NCBI RefSeq assembly: GCF_026341275.1
Contig: NZ_JAIFZO010000002.1
Coordinates: 1,376,361 to 1,440,360 of the forward strand
DNA length: 64,000 nucleotides
DNA from: Streptomyces ortus
GTDB taxonomy: Bacteria > Actinomycetota > Actinomycetes > Streptomycetales > Streptomycetaceae
Direction of reading: 5' to 3'
Part shown: piece by piece, positions 52,904-61,564 of the stretch
Layout of the letters: every line of letters begins with the position of its first letter
Position numbering within the stretch: the stretch's first letter is position 1
Notes under the pieces: model-generated
What the model saw: only the letters and a program-made list of their open reading frames with translations
The model's database searches: none
Told to the model about the DNA's origin: nothing
Program-made: the position numbers and the translations under genes

Positions 52904-54253
52904 TCAACCCCTCGAAAGGCGCTTGAGCAGCACCACGGAGGCCACCGGACGGGCACCCGCGCTCGCCACGCCGTCGGCCACCTCGCGGTCCGTGGAGACG
53001 ACGATGACGGGCCGTCCCGGCGGTTCGGCGCGCACCAGCTGGCGGATCAACTCGTCCGCGGTGACACCCGGCTTGGAGAACAGCACCCGTACCCCGCGCG
53101 GCGGGGCCAGCAGCACCGGGGCGGCCAGTTCGGCCCCGTCGAAGACACAGGTGACCTCTGCGCCGGTCTGCGCGGCGAGCTGCGAGAGCTGGCCGAGGAG
53201 CCGCAGCCGCTGCTTCTCCAGCGGCATCTGCGGGTAGCCGGTCTTGGTGACGTTGTACCCGTCGACGACCAGATGCGCCTGCGGCAGCGCGAGCAGCTGG
53301 TCCAGGACGGCGGGATCGCTGTCGGACAGCGCACGGGCCGCGATGTCCTTCGGGGTCATCCGCCCCGGCTCGACGGCGTCGACGGTCTCCGCCGGCCGCA
53401 CCGACACCGGCGGCAGGGCGAGTTCGCGCCGCAGCCCCTGAGTGGCTTCCAGCACGGTGTCCAGGAGCAGCCGTACGCGCATGTCCTCGACGCTGCGCCC
53501 CTCGCGCGCCGCGCGGCGGGTGGCCTCCAGGGAGCCCTCGACCTCACCGAGCCGCTGCTTGAGCCGCCGGCTCTCGCTCTCGGCGGCGGACACCTGAGCC
53601 TGCCCCTCGCCGCGCACGGCCTCCATCTCGCCGCGCAGCTTGCGCAGGGCCGCCTCACCCCGTTTGACGTCGCTCAGAGCCCCGCGCAGCTTGCGGTGAA
53701 GCGATTCCGCTTCCTTCTTGGCCGCGTCGAGTTCGGTGCGCAGCCGCTCCGTCTCGGTCCGGGTCTGCCCCCGGGCCTCGGCCAGCTCCTCGCGCAGCCG
53801 CTCCAGCTCGGCGCGGTTCTCCTCGTCGACCCGCTCGGCGTCGGCCCGCAGGGCCTCCTCACCGGCGGCGGTGACCAGCTTCACCCAGCCCGTGGGGCGC
53901 AGCACATAGGCCGCGGCCGCCACGTCCAGCGGGTCCGCGGCCGGGGGCGGCGAGCCCGAGTCGAGAGCGCCGGCCAGCTCGGGCTGGGCGTCTCTCAGCT
54001 TCTCGGCGATGCGCTGTCTGAACAGCGGATCGGTCTCCATGGCCGCCGCCATAGCGGTCCCCGCGAACTTGGCACGACGATTGGGGGCGAACCGGGCGTA
54101 CTGCCGCAGCTGGGTGGGCAGTTCGGCCACGGTCAGCCCGCCGAACCCGTCCGACACGATCTGTACGACCCTGCGGCGCACCCCGTCGGGCAGCGGACGG
54201 TCGAGCACCTCGGCGTCGCCGTCGTCCGGCTCACCGCCTGTGGTCTCCACCAT
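52904..54253 (-). CDS. NYN (YacP/Rae1-like) domain protein with coiled coil
   Basis: A 449-residue protein in three parts: an N-terminal helical region (residues 1-125, FAPNRRAKFAGTAMAAAMETDPLFRQRIAEKL), a charged coiled coil (about 135-250) and a C-terminal NYN RNase fold of the YacP type. The NYN part has HLVVDGYNVTKTGYP, VTCVFDGAE and VVSTDREVADGV, with the acidic residues of the PIN-like active site. Rae1/YacP is a ribosome-associated endoribonuclease in Bacillus; here the fused N-terminal part may recruit RNA or a partner. Function not assigned. ATG at 54253. Confidence 0.85.
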   Translation of the reverse strand: MVETTGGEPDDGDAEVLDRPLPDGVRRRVVQIVSDGFGGLTVAELPTQLRQYARFAPNRRAKFAGTAMAAAMETDPLFRQRIAEKLRDAQPELAGALDSGSPPPAADPLDVAAAAYVLRPTGWVKLVTAAGEEALRADAERVDEENRAELERLREELAEARGQTRTETERLRTELDAAKKEAESLHRKLRGALSDVKRGEAALRKLRGEMEAVRGEGQAQVSAAESESRRLKQRLGEVEGSLEATRRAAREGRSVEDMRVRLLLDTVLEATQGLRRELALPPVSVRPAETVDAVEPGRMTPKDIAARALSDSDPAVLDQLLALPQAHLVVDGYNVTKTGYPQMPLEKQRLRLLGQLSQLAAQTGAEVTCVFDGAELAAPVLLAPPRGVRVLFSKPGVTADELIRQLVRAEPPGRPVIVVSTDREVADGVASAGARPVASVVLLKRLSRG

Positions 54254-54288
54254 CCTTCACCCCATCGTCCGTGCGGGGCCCGCTCCTG

Positions 54289-54528
54289 TCAGGAGCGGGC
54301 GCCCGGCCTGTCCACCAGTTCCACCTGATCCACCGCGTTGCACCACCGGCAGCGCACGGAGTCGATGGTCTCACTGACCACGTCGCGCTCCTCGACCTTG
54401 GGCTCCCCGGCCAGGTCCAGATGTACGTACTCGACGACCTTCGACGAACGGGTCACGTCGAATCGGGTGAGGTTGCCGCAGAGCGTGCAGCGCCACCGGG
54501 TCTCGGCCGTCGGGAGGGGAACCGTCAT
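54289..54528 (-). CDS. small zinc-ribbon protein
   Basis: A 79-residue protein with two Cys pairs (CTLCGN near residue 14 and CRWCNA near 60) that make a zinc ribbon; between them TRFDVTRSSKVVEYVHLDLAGEPKVEE. Conserved in Streptomyces, function unknown. ATG at 54528 in the divergent gap with the rhomboid gene. Confidence 0.82.
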   Translation of the reverse strand: MTVPLPTAETRWRCTLCGNLTRFDVTRSSKVVEYVHLDLAGEPKVEERDVVSETIDSVRCRWCNAVDQVELVDRPGARS

Positions 54529-54685
54529 CGTGGCAGTCGCTCTCTTTCCGTAAGTCCTCGTGCCGCACGGGATTCCCCGGGGCGTGTGGCTCGTAACCCT
54601 ACGGCCTGGCGGGTACTCGACGCCCGTCCACCGTGAGCGGCGAGGCGCTCTGTGCGGTTCGGTCCCGTTACGTCATGCTCTGTTC

Positions 54686-55444
54686 ATGCTCGGCAACTGG
54701 GGTGGACCCGGCAACAGGACCGTCAGGACGTTCAGGGCGATCGGAGCGGCCCGGAGCCAGTCGGCGCCGGTGACCTACGGACTGATCGCCCTGTGCTGCG
54801 CGATCTTCCTGATCAGCCCCGCCTCGGGGCTCAGTCCCTCCTACGGCACCGGTGACGAGCTGCTTTCCGCGCAGCGGGCCTATTTCGAACGGTGGGGCGT
54901 GGTGCCCGTCGAACTGTTCGACGGAACGCTGCGGGCGCTCGGGACGCCGGCCACCGCGCTGTTCGTGCACGGCAGCTGGCTGCATCTGCTGGGGAACATG
55001 CTCTTCCTCTACGTCTTCGGGGCGATGGCCGAGGAGAGGATGGGCCACGTCGAATTCGCCCTCTTCTACGTGGGCTGCGGCTACCTCGCCCTGCTGGGCT
55101 ACGCGGGCGTCCACGCCGACTCGGCGCAGACACTCGTCGGCGCGTCGGGGGCGATCTCCGCGGTCCTCGGCGCGTTCCTCTACCTCTTCCCCAAAGCCCG
55201 CGTGACCAGTCTCTTCCCGTTCCTCTTCTTCCTGCCGCTGCGATTTCCCGCGTGGGTGGTCCTGCCGTTCTGGGTGTCCCTGCAGTGGCTGGCCGCGGGG
55301 CGCGCGTCGCAGGGCCCCGGAGTCGCCTATCTGGCGCACCTGCTGGGCTTCTCCGCCGGGTTCCTCTACGCGTGGGTGCGGTACGGGCGTCCGGCTAGAG
55401 TGAAATCCCCAGCGACGGCCACCGAGGGAGAAAACCAGCCGTGA
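54686..55444 (+). CDS. rhomboid-family intramembrane serine protease
   Basis: A 252-residue membrane protein with six or seven helices. The rhomboid signature is present: HGSWLHLLGNMLFLYVFG (loop 1 and HxxxN helix), catalytic Ser in VGASGAISAVLGA and catalytic His in VAYLAHLLGFSAGFLY. An N-terminal cytoplasmic stretch of about 25 residues precedes the first helix. ATG at 54686 was chosen because the hydrophobic fold begins just after it; the frame is open upstream. Its stop overlaps the start of the next gene (GTGA). Confidence 0.9.
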   Translation: MLGNWGGPGNRTVRTFRAIGAARSQSAPVTYGLIALCCAIFLISPASGLSPSYGTGDELLSAQRAYFERWGVVPVELFDGTLRALGTPATALFVHGSWLHLLGNMLFLYVFGAMAEERMGHVEFALFYVGCGYLALLGYAGVHADSAQTLVGASGAISAVLGAFLYLFPKARVTSLFPFLFFLPLRFPAWVVLPFWVSLQWLAAGRASQGPGVAYLAHLLGFSAGFLYAWVRYGRPARVKSPATATEGENQP

Positions 55445-55722
55445 TCACCGCGATCGTGCTCATCAAGACCAGCGTGGACCGGATCCCCGAGATCGCCGAG
55501 TCGATCGCGGCGCTGGACAGCGTCAGCGAGGTGTTCTCCGTGACCGGGACGTACGACTTGATCGCCATGGTCCGGGTGAAGGCCCACGACGATCTCGCCG
55601 ACGTCATCCCCGGCATGATCAGCAAGATTCCGGGGGTCGAGGGGACGGACACGCATGTGGCGTTCCGGACGTACTCGCAGCACGACCTGGAGGCGGCGTT
55701 CGCCATCGGGGGCGACAACTAG
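55441..55722 (+). CDS. stand-alone Lrp/AsnC ligand-binding (RAM) domain protein
   Basis: A 93-residue protein consisting only of the RAM domain, without a DNA-binding helix-turn-helix (ITAIVLIKTSVDRIPEIAESIAALDSVSEVFSVTGTYDLIAMVRVK and on). Such proteins form octamers and may bind amino acids or tune full-length Lrp proteins. GTG at 55441 overlaps the rhomboid stop by four bases, so the two are cotranslated. Confidence 0.92.
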   Translation: MITAIVLIKTSVDRIPEIAESIAALDSVSEVFSVTGTYDLIAMVRVKAHDDLADVIPGMISKIPGVEGTDTHVAFRTYSQHDLEAAFAIGGDN

Positions 55723-55745
55723 GGTCCCGGGGGCGCGGCCCCGCC

Positions 55746-55771
55746 TTCAGGGGCGCGGGGAACGGCGCAAT
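55746..55771. repeat. copy of the dispersed palindromic repeat
   Basis: Plus-orientation copy of the GGGGCGCGGGGAACTGCGC-type element (here ending CGGCGC) in the gap between the convergent RAM-domain and aminotransferase genes. The only visible candidate for a terminator there. Confidence 0.7.
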
Positions 55772-55789
55772 CTTTCAGGGCGCAGCCCG

Positions 55790-57169
55790 TCAGGTCGCCG
55801 GGACGCAGCGGCCGTTCTCCGTGCGGTAGGTCCAGCCGGCGCCGTTCGCGACGAGCTGCTTGACCGCTCCCACGAAGCGCGTCACGTGCTCGTCGGGGGT
55901 GCCCGCGCCGAAGCTGACCCGGATGGCGTTCAGGGACTTCTCGCCGGGGGCGGCCTCGGGGGCACCGCACTCGCCCTGGGACTGCGGGTCGCTGCCGAGG
56001 AGCGTACGGACCAGCGGGTGGGCGCAGAAGAGGCCGTCGCGGACGCCGATGCCGTACTCGGCGGAGAGCGCGGCGGCGAAGTGCGAGCTGTTCCAGCCCT
56101 CGACGACGAACGAGATGACGCCGACGCGCGGGGCGTCGTCGCCGAACAGCGAGAGCACCCGGATCTCGGGCACCTCGGCGAGGCCCTGCCGGACGGTGGC
56201 GACGAGACGCTGCTCACGGGCGACCAGCGTCTCGAAGCCGGCCTCGGTGAGGGCCTTGCAGGCGGAGGCGATGGAGTAGGCGCCGATGACGTTGGGCGAG
56301 CCGGCCTCGTGCCGTGCGGCGCTCTCGTGCCACTCGACGTCCACACCGCCGTCCGTACGCCGTGACACCTTCTTCGAGGCACCTCCGCCGGCCAGGTACG
56401 GGTCGGCCTCGCGCAGCCAGTCGAAGCGTCCCGCGAGCACGCCCGAGCCGAACGGCGCGTACAGCTTGTGGCCGGAGAAGGCGACCCAGTCCACGTCCAG
56501 CTCCCGTACGGAGACGGGGTGGTGGGGTGCGAGCTGGGCCGCGTCGAGCACGATCCGGGCGCCGTGCGCGTGGGCGGCGGCGGCCAGCTCCCGTACGGGC
56601 CACAGCTCACCGGTGACGTTCGAGGCGCCGGTCACGCAGACGAGCGCCGGCCCGTACGGGTCGCGCGCGGCGAGGGCCGTCTCCAGCGTCGCGACGGCCT
56701 CGCCCGGGGTGCGCGGGGCGTCGAGGTAGGTGACGCGGGCGTCCCGCCAGGGCAGCAGCGACGCGTGGTGCTCGGTCTCGAAGACGAAGACCTGGCAGTC
56801 GGCGGGCAGGGCGGCGGCGAGGAGGTTCAGCGAGTCGGTGGTGGACCGGGTGAAGACGACCTCGTCGTCGTCGCGGCAGTCGAGGAACTCGCCCACGGTC
56901 CTGCGGGCGTTCTCGAACAGGTCCGTGGAGAGCTGGGACAGGTATCCGGCCCCGCGGTGCACGCTGCCGTAGTACGGGGCGTACGCGGCCACGTCGTCCC
57001 AGACCCGCTGGAGGGCGGGGGCGCTGGCGGCGTAGTCGAGGGCCGCGTAGGTGACCTCGCCGCCGGTCACGAGCGGAACGGTGACGTCTCGGCCGAGCAC
57101 GGGCAGGGACCCCGCGGTGTCGGTGTCACAAGGGGCGGTCCGGTCGGCGGCAACGGTGGAGACAGACAT
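55790..57169 (-). CDS. class V PLP aminotransferase / cysteine-desulfurase-like protein
   Basis: A 459-residue fold-type I PLP enzyme. VVFTRSTTDSLNLLA, HHASLLPW, VCVTGASNVTGELWPV, VLDAAQLAPHHPV (PLP Asp) and FSGHKLYAPFGSGVL (Schiff-base Lys) match the NifS/CsdA-like family. The persulfide-carrying Cys loop of true desulfurases is not clear; FCAHP lies in the C-terminal domain. A SAM-IV riboswitch controls it, so a role in sulfur-amino-acid metabolism is likely. ATG at 57169 with AGGAG upstream. Confidence 0.87.
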   Translation of the reverse strand: MSVSTVAADRTAPCDTDTAGSLPVLGRDVTVPLVTGGEVTYAALDYAASAPALQRVWDDVAAYAPYYGSVHRGAGYLSQLSTDLFENARRTVGEFLDCRDDDEVVFTRSTTDSLNLLAAALPADCQVFVFETEHHASLLPWRDARVTYLDAPRTPGEAVATLETALAARDPYGPALVCVTGASNVTGELWPVRELAAAAHAHGARIVLDAAQLAPHHPVSVRELDVDWVAFSGHKLYAPFGSGVLAGRFDWLREADPYLAGGGASKKVSRRTDGGVDVEWHESAARHEAGSPNVIGAYSIASACKALTEAGFETLVAREQRLVATVRQGLAEVPEIRVLSLFGDDAPRVGVISFVVEGWNSSHFAAALSAEYGIGVRDGLFCAHPLVRTLLGSDPQSQGECGAPEAAPGEKSLNAIRVSFGAGTPDEHVTRFVGAVKQLVANGAGWTYRTENGRCVPAT

Positions 57170-57267
57170 GGCGAACTCCTGTGTGAGGCAGGCGAGATCG
57201 CTGTGCGGGCGGACGGGGCCCGGCACAGAAAAGGTGAAAGGGGTACGCGGAAGTGGGGCTCGGCGCC

Positions 57268-57288
57268 CTATCGCATTCGCTTGCTCAT
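57268..57288 (-). CDS. six-codon ORF between the SAM riboswitch and the aminotransferase
   Basis: ATG-AGC-AAG-CGA-ATG-CGA-TAG encodes MSKRMR. A good ribosome-binding site (GGGAG, six bases before the ATG) argues that it is translated. It lies 98 bp before the aminotransferase ATG, which has its own ribosome-binding site. Two of six codons are Met. A regulatory leader peptide is possible. Confidence 0.55.
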   Translation of the reverse strand: MSKRMR

Positions 57289-57299
57289 GAAAGGCTCCC

Positions 57300-57468
57300 T
57301 CGAACGACCAGGACCCCTGGTGTGTCCGCTCCAGCGAGCGGTGAGGGGTCCGCGCTTGCCGTAGACCTCACTGCCTACGACCTGGTCTTCACCCGGGGCA
57401 CCCCGCCACGGACGGAGGGTTGCCGGACAGTCGGCCGGGGCCTGTTGACTGTCACTCATGACCTGCCA
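57300..57468 (-). ncRNA. SAM-IV riboswitch
   Basis: Read on the minus strand, the conserved blocks occur in order. GGTCATGAGTGACAGTC opens P1/P2. CCCCGGC..., then GACTGTCCGGCAACCCTCC, GGCGGGGTGCCCCGGGTGAAGACC closing P1, and a downstream GGCAAGCGCGGACCCC pseudoknot region follow. A final hairpin GGACCCCT / AGGGGTCC (57344-57351 with 57311-57318) completes it. This matches the actinobacterial SAM-IV class. It lies upstream of the class V aminotransferase. Confidence 0.85.
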
Positions 57469-57570
57469 GCATCTTGCCATACGATCACGGGGGCGCAACC
57501 CCCGCGTCCGTATGCCGGGACGGCGTGAGTGCGGTCCACCGCCTGGGGGCTCCGCCCCCTCTCCCCCGTC

Positions 57571-57625
57571 GCGCAGTTCCCCGCGCCCCTGAAAACCTGG
57601 GCTTTCAGGGGCGCGAGAACTGCGC
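57571..57625 (-). terminator. terminator of trpD made from an inverted repeat pair
   Basis: Arms 57571-57594 and 57603-57625 are two facing copies of the dispersed element; the right arm has one base deleted. It follows the trpD stop at 57655 by 30 bp. A smaller GGGGGC-TCC-GCCCCC hairpin lies just beyond at 57545-57559. Confidence 0.75.
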
Positions 57626-57654
57626 GATCGTTTGAGCCGGCCCCCGCCGACCGG

Positions 57655-58719
57655 CTACCTGCTGGTCGCGGCCACCCACCGCTCCAGCGTCCGAAGCGCC
57701 GCCCCCGAGTCGATCGCCTCCGCGGCGCGAGCCATCCCCGTCCGGATCTGCTCGGCGAGCGGTCCCGGGCCGGGCGAGAGCGCCACCAGCGCCGCCGCCG
57801 AGTTGAGCAGCACGGCGTCCCGCACGGGCCCCCGCTCGCCCGCCAGCAGCCGTCGGGCGACATCCGCGTTGTACGACGCGTCGGCCCCCCGCAGCGCCTC
57901 CACGGGCACCAGCTCGATCCCCACGTCCCGCGGGTCGAAGGCCTCCTCGCGCACCTTGCCGTCCCGCACGATCCACACCCGGGACGTGGCCGTGGTGGTC
58001 AGTTCGTCGAGGCCGTCGTCGCCGCGGAAGACCAGCGAGGAGTTGCCGCGCTCGGCGAGGACGCCGGCCACGATGGGCGCCATGGGCGCGTGCGCGACGC
58101 CGACCGCCTGGGCCCTCACCCGGGCCGGATTGGTCAGCGGGCCCAGGAAGTTGAAGGTGGTGCGGATGCCCAGTTGCCCGCGCGCCGCCGCCACGTGCCG
58201 CAGCGCCGGGTGGAACTTCACCGCGAAACAGAAGGTGATCCCGGCCTCCTCGGCCACCTCCGCCACCCGTCGCGGGGTCAGCTCCAGGTTGACGCCGAGC
58301 TTTTCGAGGACGTCCGAGGCGCCGGACGCGGAGGACGCGGCGCGGTTGCCGTGCTTGACGACCTTGGCCCCCGTACCGGCGATCACGACGGCCGACATGG
58401 TGGAGATGTTGACGGTCTTCGCGCCGTCGCCGCCCGTCCCGACGATGTCGACGGTGTCACCCGGCACCTCGATCACGTTGGCGTGCGCGTACATCGTGCG
58501 CACCATCCCGGAGATCTCCTCGACGGTCTCGCCCTTGGCCCGCAGGGCCACCGCGAACCCGGCGATCTGCGCGTCGGTCGCCTCGCCCCGCATGATCAGG
58601 TCCATCGCCCAGGCCGTGTCGTCGGCGCTCAGGTCGCGTCCGTCCAGCAGGCCGTTCAGGAGGGCGGGCCAGGAACGGCCCGCCGCGAAGTCGCCTCCAG
58701 CGGGGGTCACAGCACTCAT
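57655..58719 (-). CDS. trpD: anthranilate phosphoribosyltransferase
   Basis: A 354-residue enzyme for the second step of the tryptophan branch: anthranilate plus PRPP to phosphoribosylanthranilate. PRPP motif [21 protein letters not shown] (GTGGD), [48 protein letters not shown] and GDDGLDEL are diagnostic. ATG at 58719 with AGGAG upstream. It is 27 kb from the attenuated trpEG gene and has no visible attenuator of its own. It is followed upstream by the qcr operon, separated by a terminator. Confidence 0.96.
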   Translation of the reverse strand: MSAVTPAGGDFAAGRSWPALLNGLLDGRDLSADDTAWAMDLIMRGEATDAQIAGFAVALRAKGETVEEISGMVRTMYAHANVIEVPGDTVDIVGTGGDGAKTVNISTMSAVVIAGTGAKVVKHGNRAASSASGASDVLEKLGVNLELTPRRVAEVAEEAGITFCFAVKFHPALRHVAAARGQLGIRTTFNFLGPLTNPARVRAQAVGVAHAPMAPIVAGVLAERGNSSLVFRGDDGLDELTTTATSRVWIVRDGKVREEAFDPRDVGIELVPVEALRGADASYNADVARRLLAGERGPVRDAVLLNSAAALVALSPGPGPLAEQIRTGMARAAEAIDSGAALRTLERWVAATSR

Positions 58720-58783
58720 CTGCCGCTCCTGGGTTCGTGTGCGTGGATGTGGGTCCACCCTATCCAGCCCCCGGGACGGCAAA

Positions 58784-58812
58784 GAGCCCCGTCCATGCAA
58801 TGGACGGGGCTC
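58784..58812 (-). terminator. terminator of the ctaE-qcrCAB operon
   Basis: Perfect 13-bp arms (58784-58796 and 58800-58812) with a 3-nt loop; on the minus strand the stem is followed by TTT. It lies 24 bp beyond the qcrB stop. Confidence 0.85.
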
Positions 58813-58835
58813 CTGCCGTGGCGAACAGGTGGTGA

Positions 58836-60494
58836 TCAGTGGTGGCCGTGGCCGCTCGTGATCTCCTTGTACTCCTCGGCGGTCGGCTTGGGGATCTGGC
58901 CGTCCTCACCGAAGTAGGCGGTGCTGAGCTTCGCGCGGAGCTTCTGCGGGCCCTTCACCTTGCGCTCGACACCGTTCTCGTCGACCGTCGGGCCGATCTC
59001 GGCCGGCTGGTACTGCTCGTGCGCCGTGAGGGTGTGCATGGCCTCCTGGCTGAGGGGCTCGTGCACCTCGACGAACTCACCGTGCGGCAGGCGCTTGATG
59101 ATGCCCGACTCGCGGCCGTGCAGCACCTTGTCCTTGTCCCGGCGCTGCAGGCCGAGGCAGATCCGCTTGGTGGCGATGAACGCGAGCACCGGTCCGAGGA
59201 AGAACCCGATCCGGACGAACCAGGTGACCGTGTTGATCGACAGATGGAAGTGGGTCGCGACGATGTCGTTGCCACCGCCGATCAGCATGATCATGTAGGC
59301 GGTCACCCAGGCGACACCGAAGGCCGTACGGGTCGGGGCGTTGCGCGGGCGGTCCAGGATGTGGTGCTCGCGCTTGTCCCCGGTGACCCAGGACTCGATG
59401 AACGGGTAGAGCGCGATGAGCGCCAGGAAGACACCGAAGATCACCAGCGGGATCAGTACACCGAGGACCAGGGTGTGGCCCCAGATGTTGATCTCCCAGC
59501 CGGGCATGGCGCGGATCAGACCCTCGGCGAAGCCCATGTACCAGTCGGGCTGGGCGCCCGTGGACACCTGGTCCGGCCGGTACGGCCCCAGCACCCAGAT
59601 CGGGTTGATGGACGCGACCGCGGCCAGCATGGCGATGAACCCGAAGACCAGGAAGAAGAAGCCTCCGGCCTTGGCCATGTAGACCGGCAGCAGCGGCATG
59701 CCGACGACGTTCTTGTTGGTCTTTCCGGGACCCGCGAACTGGGTGTGCTTGTGGTAGAAGACCAGGATCAGGTGGCCGACCACGAGCCCCAGCATGATGC
59801 CGGGCAGCAGCAGGATGTGGATCGAGTAGAACCGCGCGACGAAGTCGCCGCCCGGGAACTCCCCGCCGAACAGGAACATCGAGATGTAGGTGCCCACGAT
59901 CGGCATCGACAGGATGGCGCCCTGGGTGAAGCGGACGCCGGTGCCGGAGAGCAGGTCGTCGGGGAGCGAGTAGCCGGTGAACCCGGTGAACATGCCCAGG
60001 ACGAACAGCAGGAAGCCGAACAGCCAGTTGATCTCACGCGGCTTGCGGAACGCGCCGGTGAAGAAGACGCGCATCATGTGCACGAACATGCCGGCCAGGA
60101 AGACGATCGCCGCCCAGTGGTGGATCTGCCGGATGAGCAGCCCGCCGCGGACGTCGAAGCTGATGTCCACCGTGGAGGCGAACGCCTCCGACATCAGCTG
60201 CCCCTGGAGCGGGACATAGCTTCCGTGGTACTCGATCTCGTTCATCGAGGGGTGGAAGAACAGCGTCAGATACACACCCGTGAGGATGATGATCAGGAAG
60301 CTGTAGAGGCAGATCTCGCCCAGCATGAAGGACCAGTGGTCCGGGAAGATCTTGCGCATGTTGGCCTTGGCCAGGGAGTAGATCCCCAGCCGGCCGTCGG
60401 CCCAGTCGGCCACGCGCTCGCCGGCCGGTGCCTTCTCTCGCGAACGTCCCGGCGCGCCGGCGCCCGAGGGGTTCGGGGTGGTCGTAGTGCTCAT
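58836..60494 (-). CDS. qcrB: cytochrome bc1 complex cytochrome b subunit
   Basis: A 552-residue membrane subunit that holds two b hemes and the quinol sites. Heme-ligand His residues lie in [26 protein letters not shown] and [30 protein letters not shown]. The Qo motif is present as [13 protein letters not shown]. It has eight or nine helices and the actinobacterial C-terminal extension of about 120 residues ([19 protein letters not shown] to HGHH). ATG at 60494 overlaps the qcrA stop by four bases. It passes electrons from menaquinol through QcrA and QcrC to the aa3 oxidase. Confidence 0.96.
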   Translation of the reverse strand: MSTTTTPNPSGAGAPGRSREKAPAGERVADWADGRLGIYSLAKANMRKIFPDHWSFMLGEICLYSFLIIILTGVYLTLFFHPSMNEIEYHGSYVPLQGQLMSEAFASTVDISFDVRGGLLIRQIHHWAAIVFLAGMFVHMMRVFFTGAFRKPREINWLFGFLLFVLGMFTGFTGYSLPDDLLSGTGVRFTQGAILSMPIVGTYISMFLFGGEFPGGDFVARFYSIHILLLPGIMLGLVVGHLILVFYHKHTQFAGPGKTNKNVVGMPLLPVYMAKAGGFFFLVFGFIAMLAAVASINPIWVLGPYRPDQVSTGAQPDWYMGFAEGLIRAMPGWEINIWGHTLVLGVLIPLVIFGVFLALIALYPFIESWVTGDKREHHILDRPRNAPTRTAFGVAWVTAYMIMLIGGGNDIVATHFHLSINTVTWFVRIGFFLGPVLAFIATKRICLGLQRRDKDKVLHGRESGIIKRLPHGEFVEVHEPLSQEAMHTLTAHEQYQPAEIGPTVDENGVERKVKGPQKLRAKLSTAYFGEDGQIPKPTAEEYKEITSGHGHH

Positions 60495-61564
60495 CCGCGC
60501 TCCCAGAAGGCAGGACCGACGGGCTCTTCGAAGTCGCCGTGCGCCTCGAGATAGCCCTCGTCGTTCACACCGATGCGCAGCTGCGGAAGGGCGTGACCGG
60601 CCGGGCCGAAGATCACTCGGGCACCGTCGGAGAGGTCGAAGGTGGACTGGTGGCACGGGCAGAGGACGTGGTGCGTCTGCTGCTCGTACAGGGAGATCGG
60701 GCAGCCGACGTGGGTGCAGATCTTCGAGTACGCCACGATGCCCTCGTGGGACCACTCAAGTTCCTGCTTGTCCTTGATGTTCTCCGGCTGGAGCCGGACG
60801 ATCATCAGGGCGGCCTTGGCGATCTCGGTCTGGAAGTCGTGGTCGTGCTCCTCCAGGCCCTCGGGCTTGGCGAAGGTGAGCGAGCCCACGGCGACGTCGG
60901 AGGGGCGCAGCGGCTCGTCGGTGTTCATGTTGACGAGCAGCTTGCCCTTGGACCACAGCGTGTGCCGCAGCTTGTCCTCCGGCAGCGGACCGAGGTCGCG
61001 CAGCAGGACGATGCCGGACAGCGGGAAGAGGGTCAGCGCGCCGAACATCGTGTTGCGGATGAGCTTGCGGCGGCCCAGCGCCGACTCCTTGGCGCCCTGC
61101 TTGAAGTCGGCCAGGACCTTGGCCTTGACCTCGGGCTCCGCCGCGATGGGGTGGCGCTCGTCGGCCATCTCCTCGTCGGACATCAGGGTGCGGGCCCAGT
61201 GGACCGCGCCCGCGCCGATGCAGAACAGCGCCAGGCCGAGCGTCATGCCCAGGGCGAAGTTCAGACCGCTGATGTGGCCGAGCGGGAAGATGTAGACGAT
61301 CCGGTCGGCCGGGATGGTCACGAAGGACGCGATGAAGCCGACCGTCGCCAGCATCGAGAGCGTGAACAGCAGGGCGACCGTGCGCTCGGAGCGCTTGGCG
61401 GCCCGCTCGTCGATGTCCTGGATGCGGTGCTCGTGCGGCGGCAGACCAGGATCCGCGAACGGATGCTTCTCGTCCGGCACGCTCACGTCACCGTGCGCGT
61501 GGGCGTGCTGGTCGGCGGCCCGCTCGGCGGGCAGGTTCTCTTCTGGAATGTCTTGGCTACTCAT
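60491..61564 (-). CDS. qcrA: cytochrome bc1 complex Rieske iron-sulfur subunit
   Basis: A 357-residue actinobacterial Rieske protein. It has three membrane helices (about 62-85, 98-120 and 175-195) instead of one. Cluster motifs are CTHVGCPISLYEQ and VLCPCHQSTFD (two Cys and two His). The N-terminal 55 residues are His/Asp-rich and cytoplasmic. ATG at 61564 overlaps the qcrC stop; its own stop overlaps qcrB. Confidence 0.96.
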   Translation of the reverse strand: MSSQDIPEENLPAERAADQHAHAHGDVSVPDEKHPFADPGLPPHEHRIQDIDERAAKRSERTVALLFTLSMLATVGFIASFVTIPADRIVYIFPLGHISGLNFALGMTLGLALFCIGAGAVHWARTLMSDEEMADERHPIAAEPEVKAKVLADFKQGAKESALGRRKLIRNTMFGALTLFPLSGIVLLRDLGPLPEDKLRHTLWSKGKLLVNMNTDEPLRPSDVAVGSLTFAKPEGLEEHDHDFQTEIAKAALMIVRLQPENIKDKQELEWSHEGIVAYSKICTHVGCPISLYEQQTHHVLCPCHQSTFDLSDGARVIFGPAGHALPQLRIGVNDEGYLEAHGDFEEPVGPAFWERG

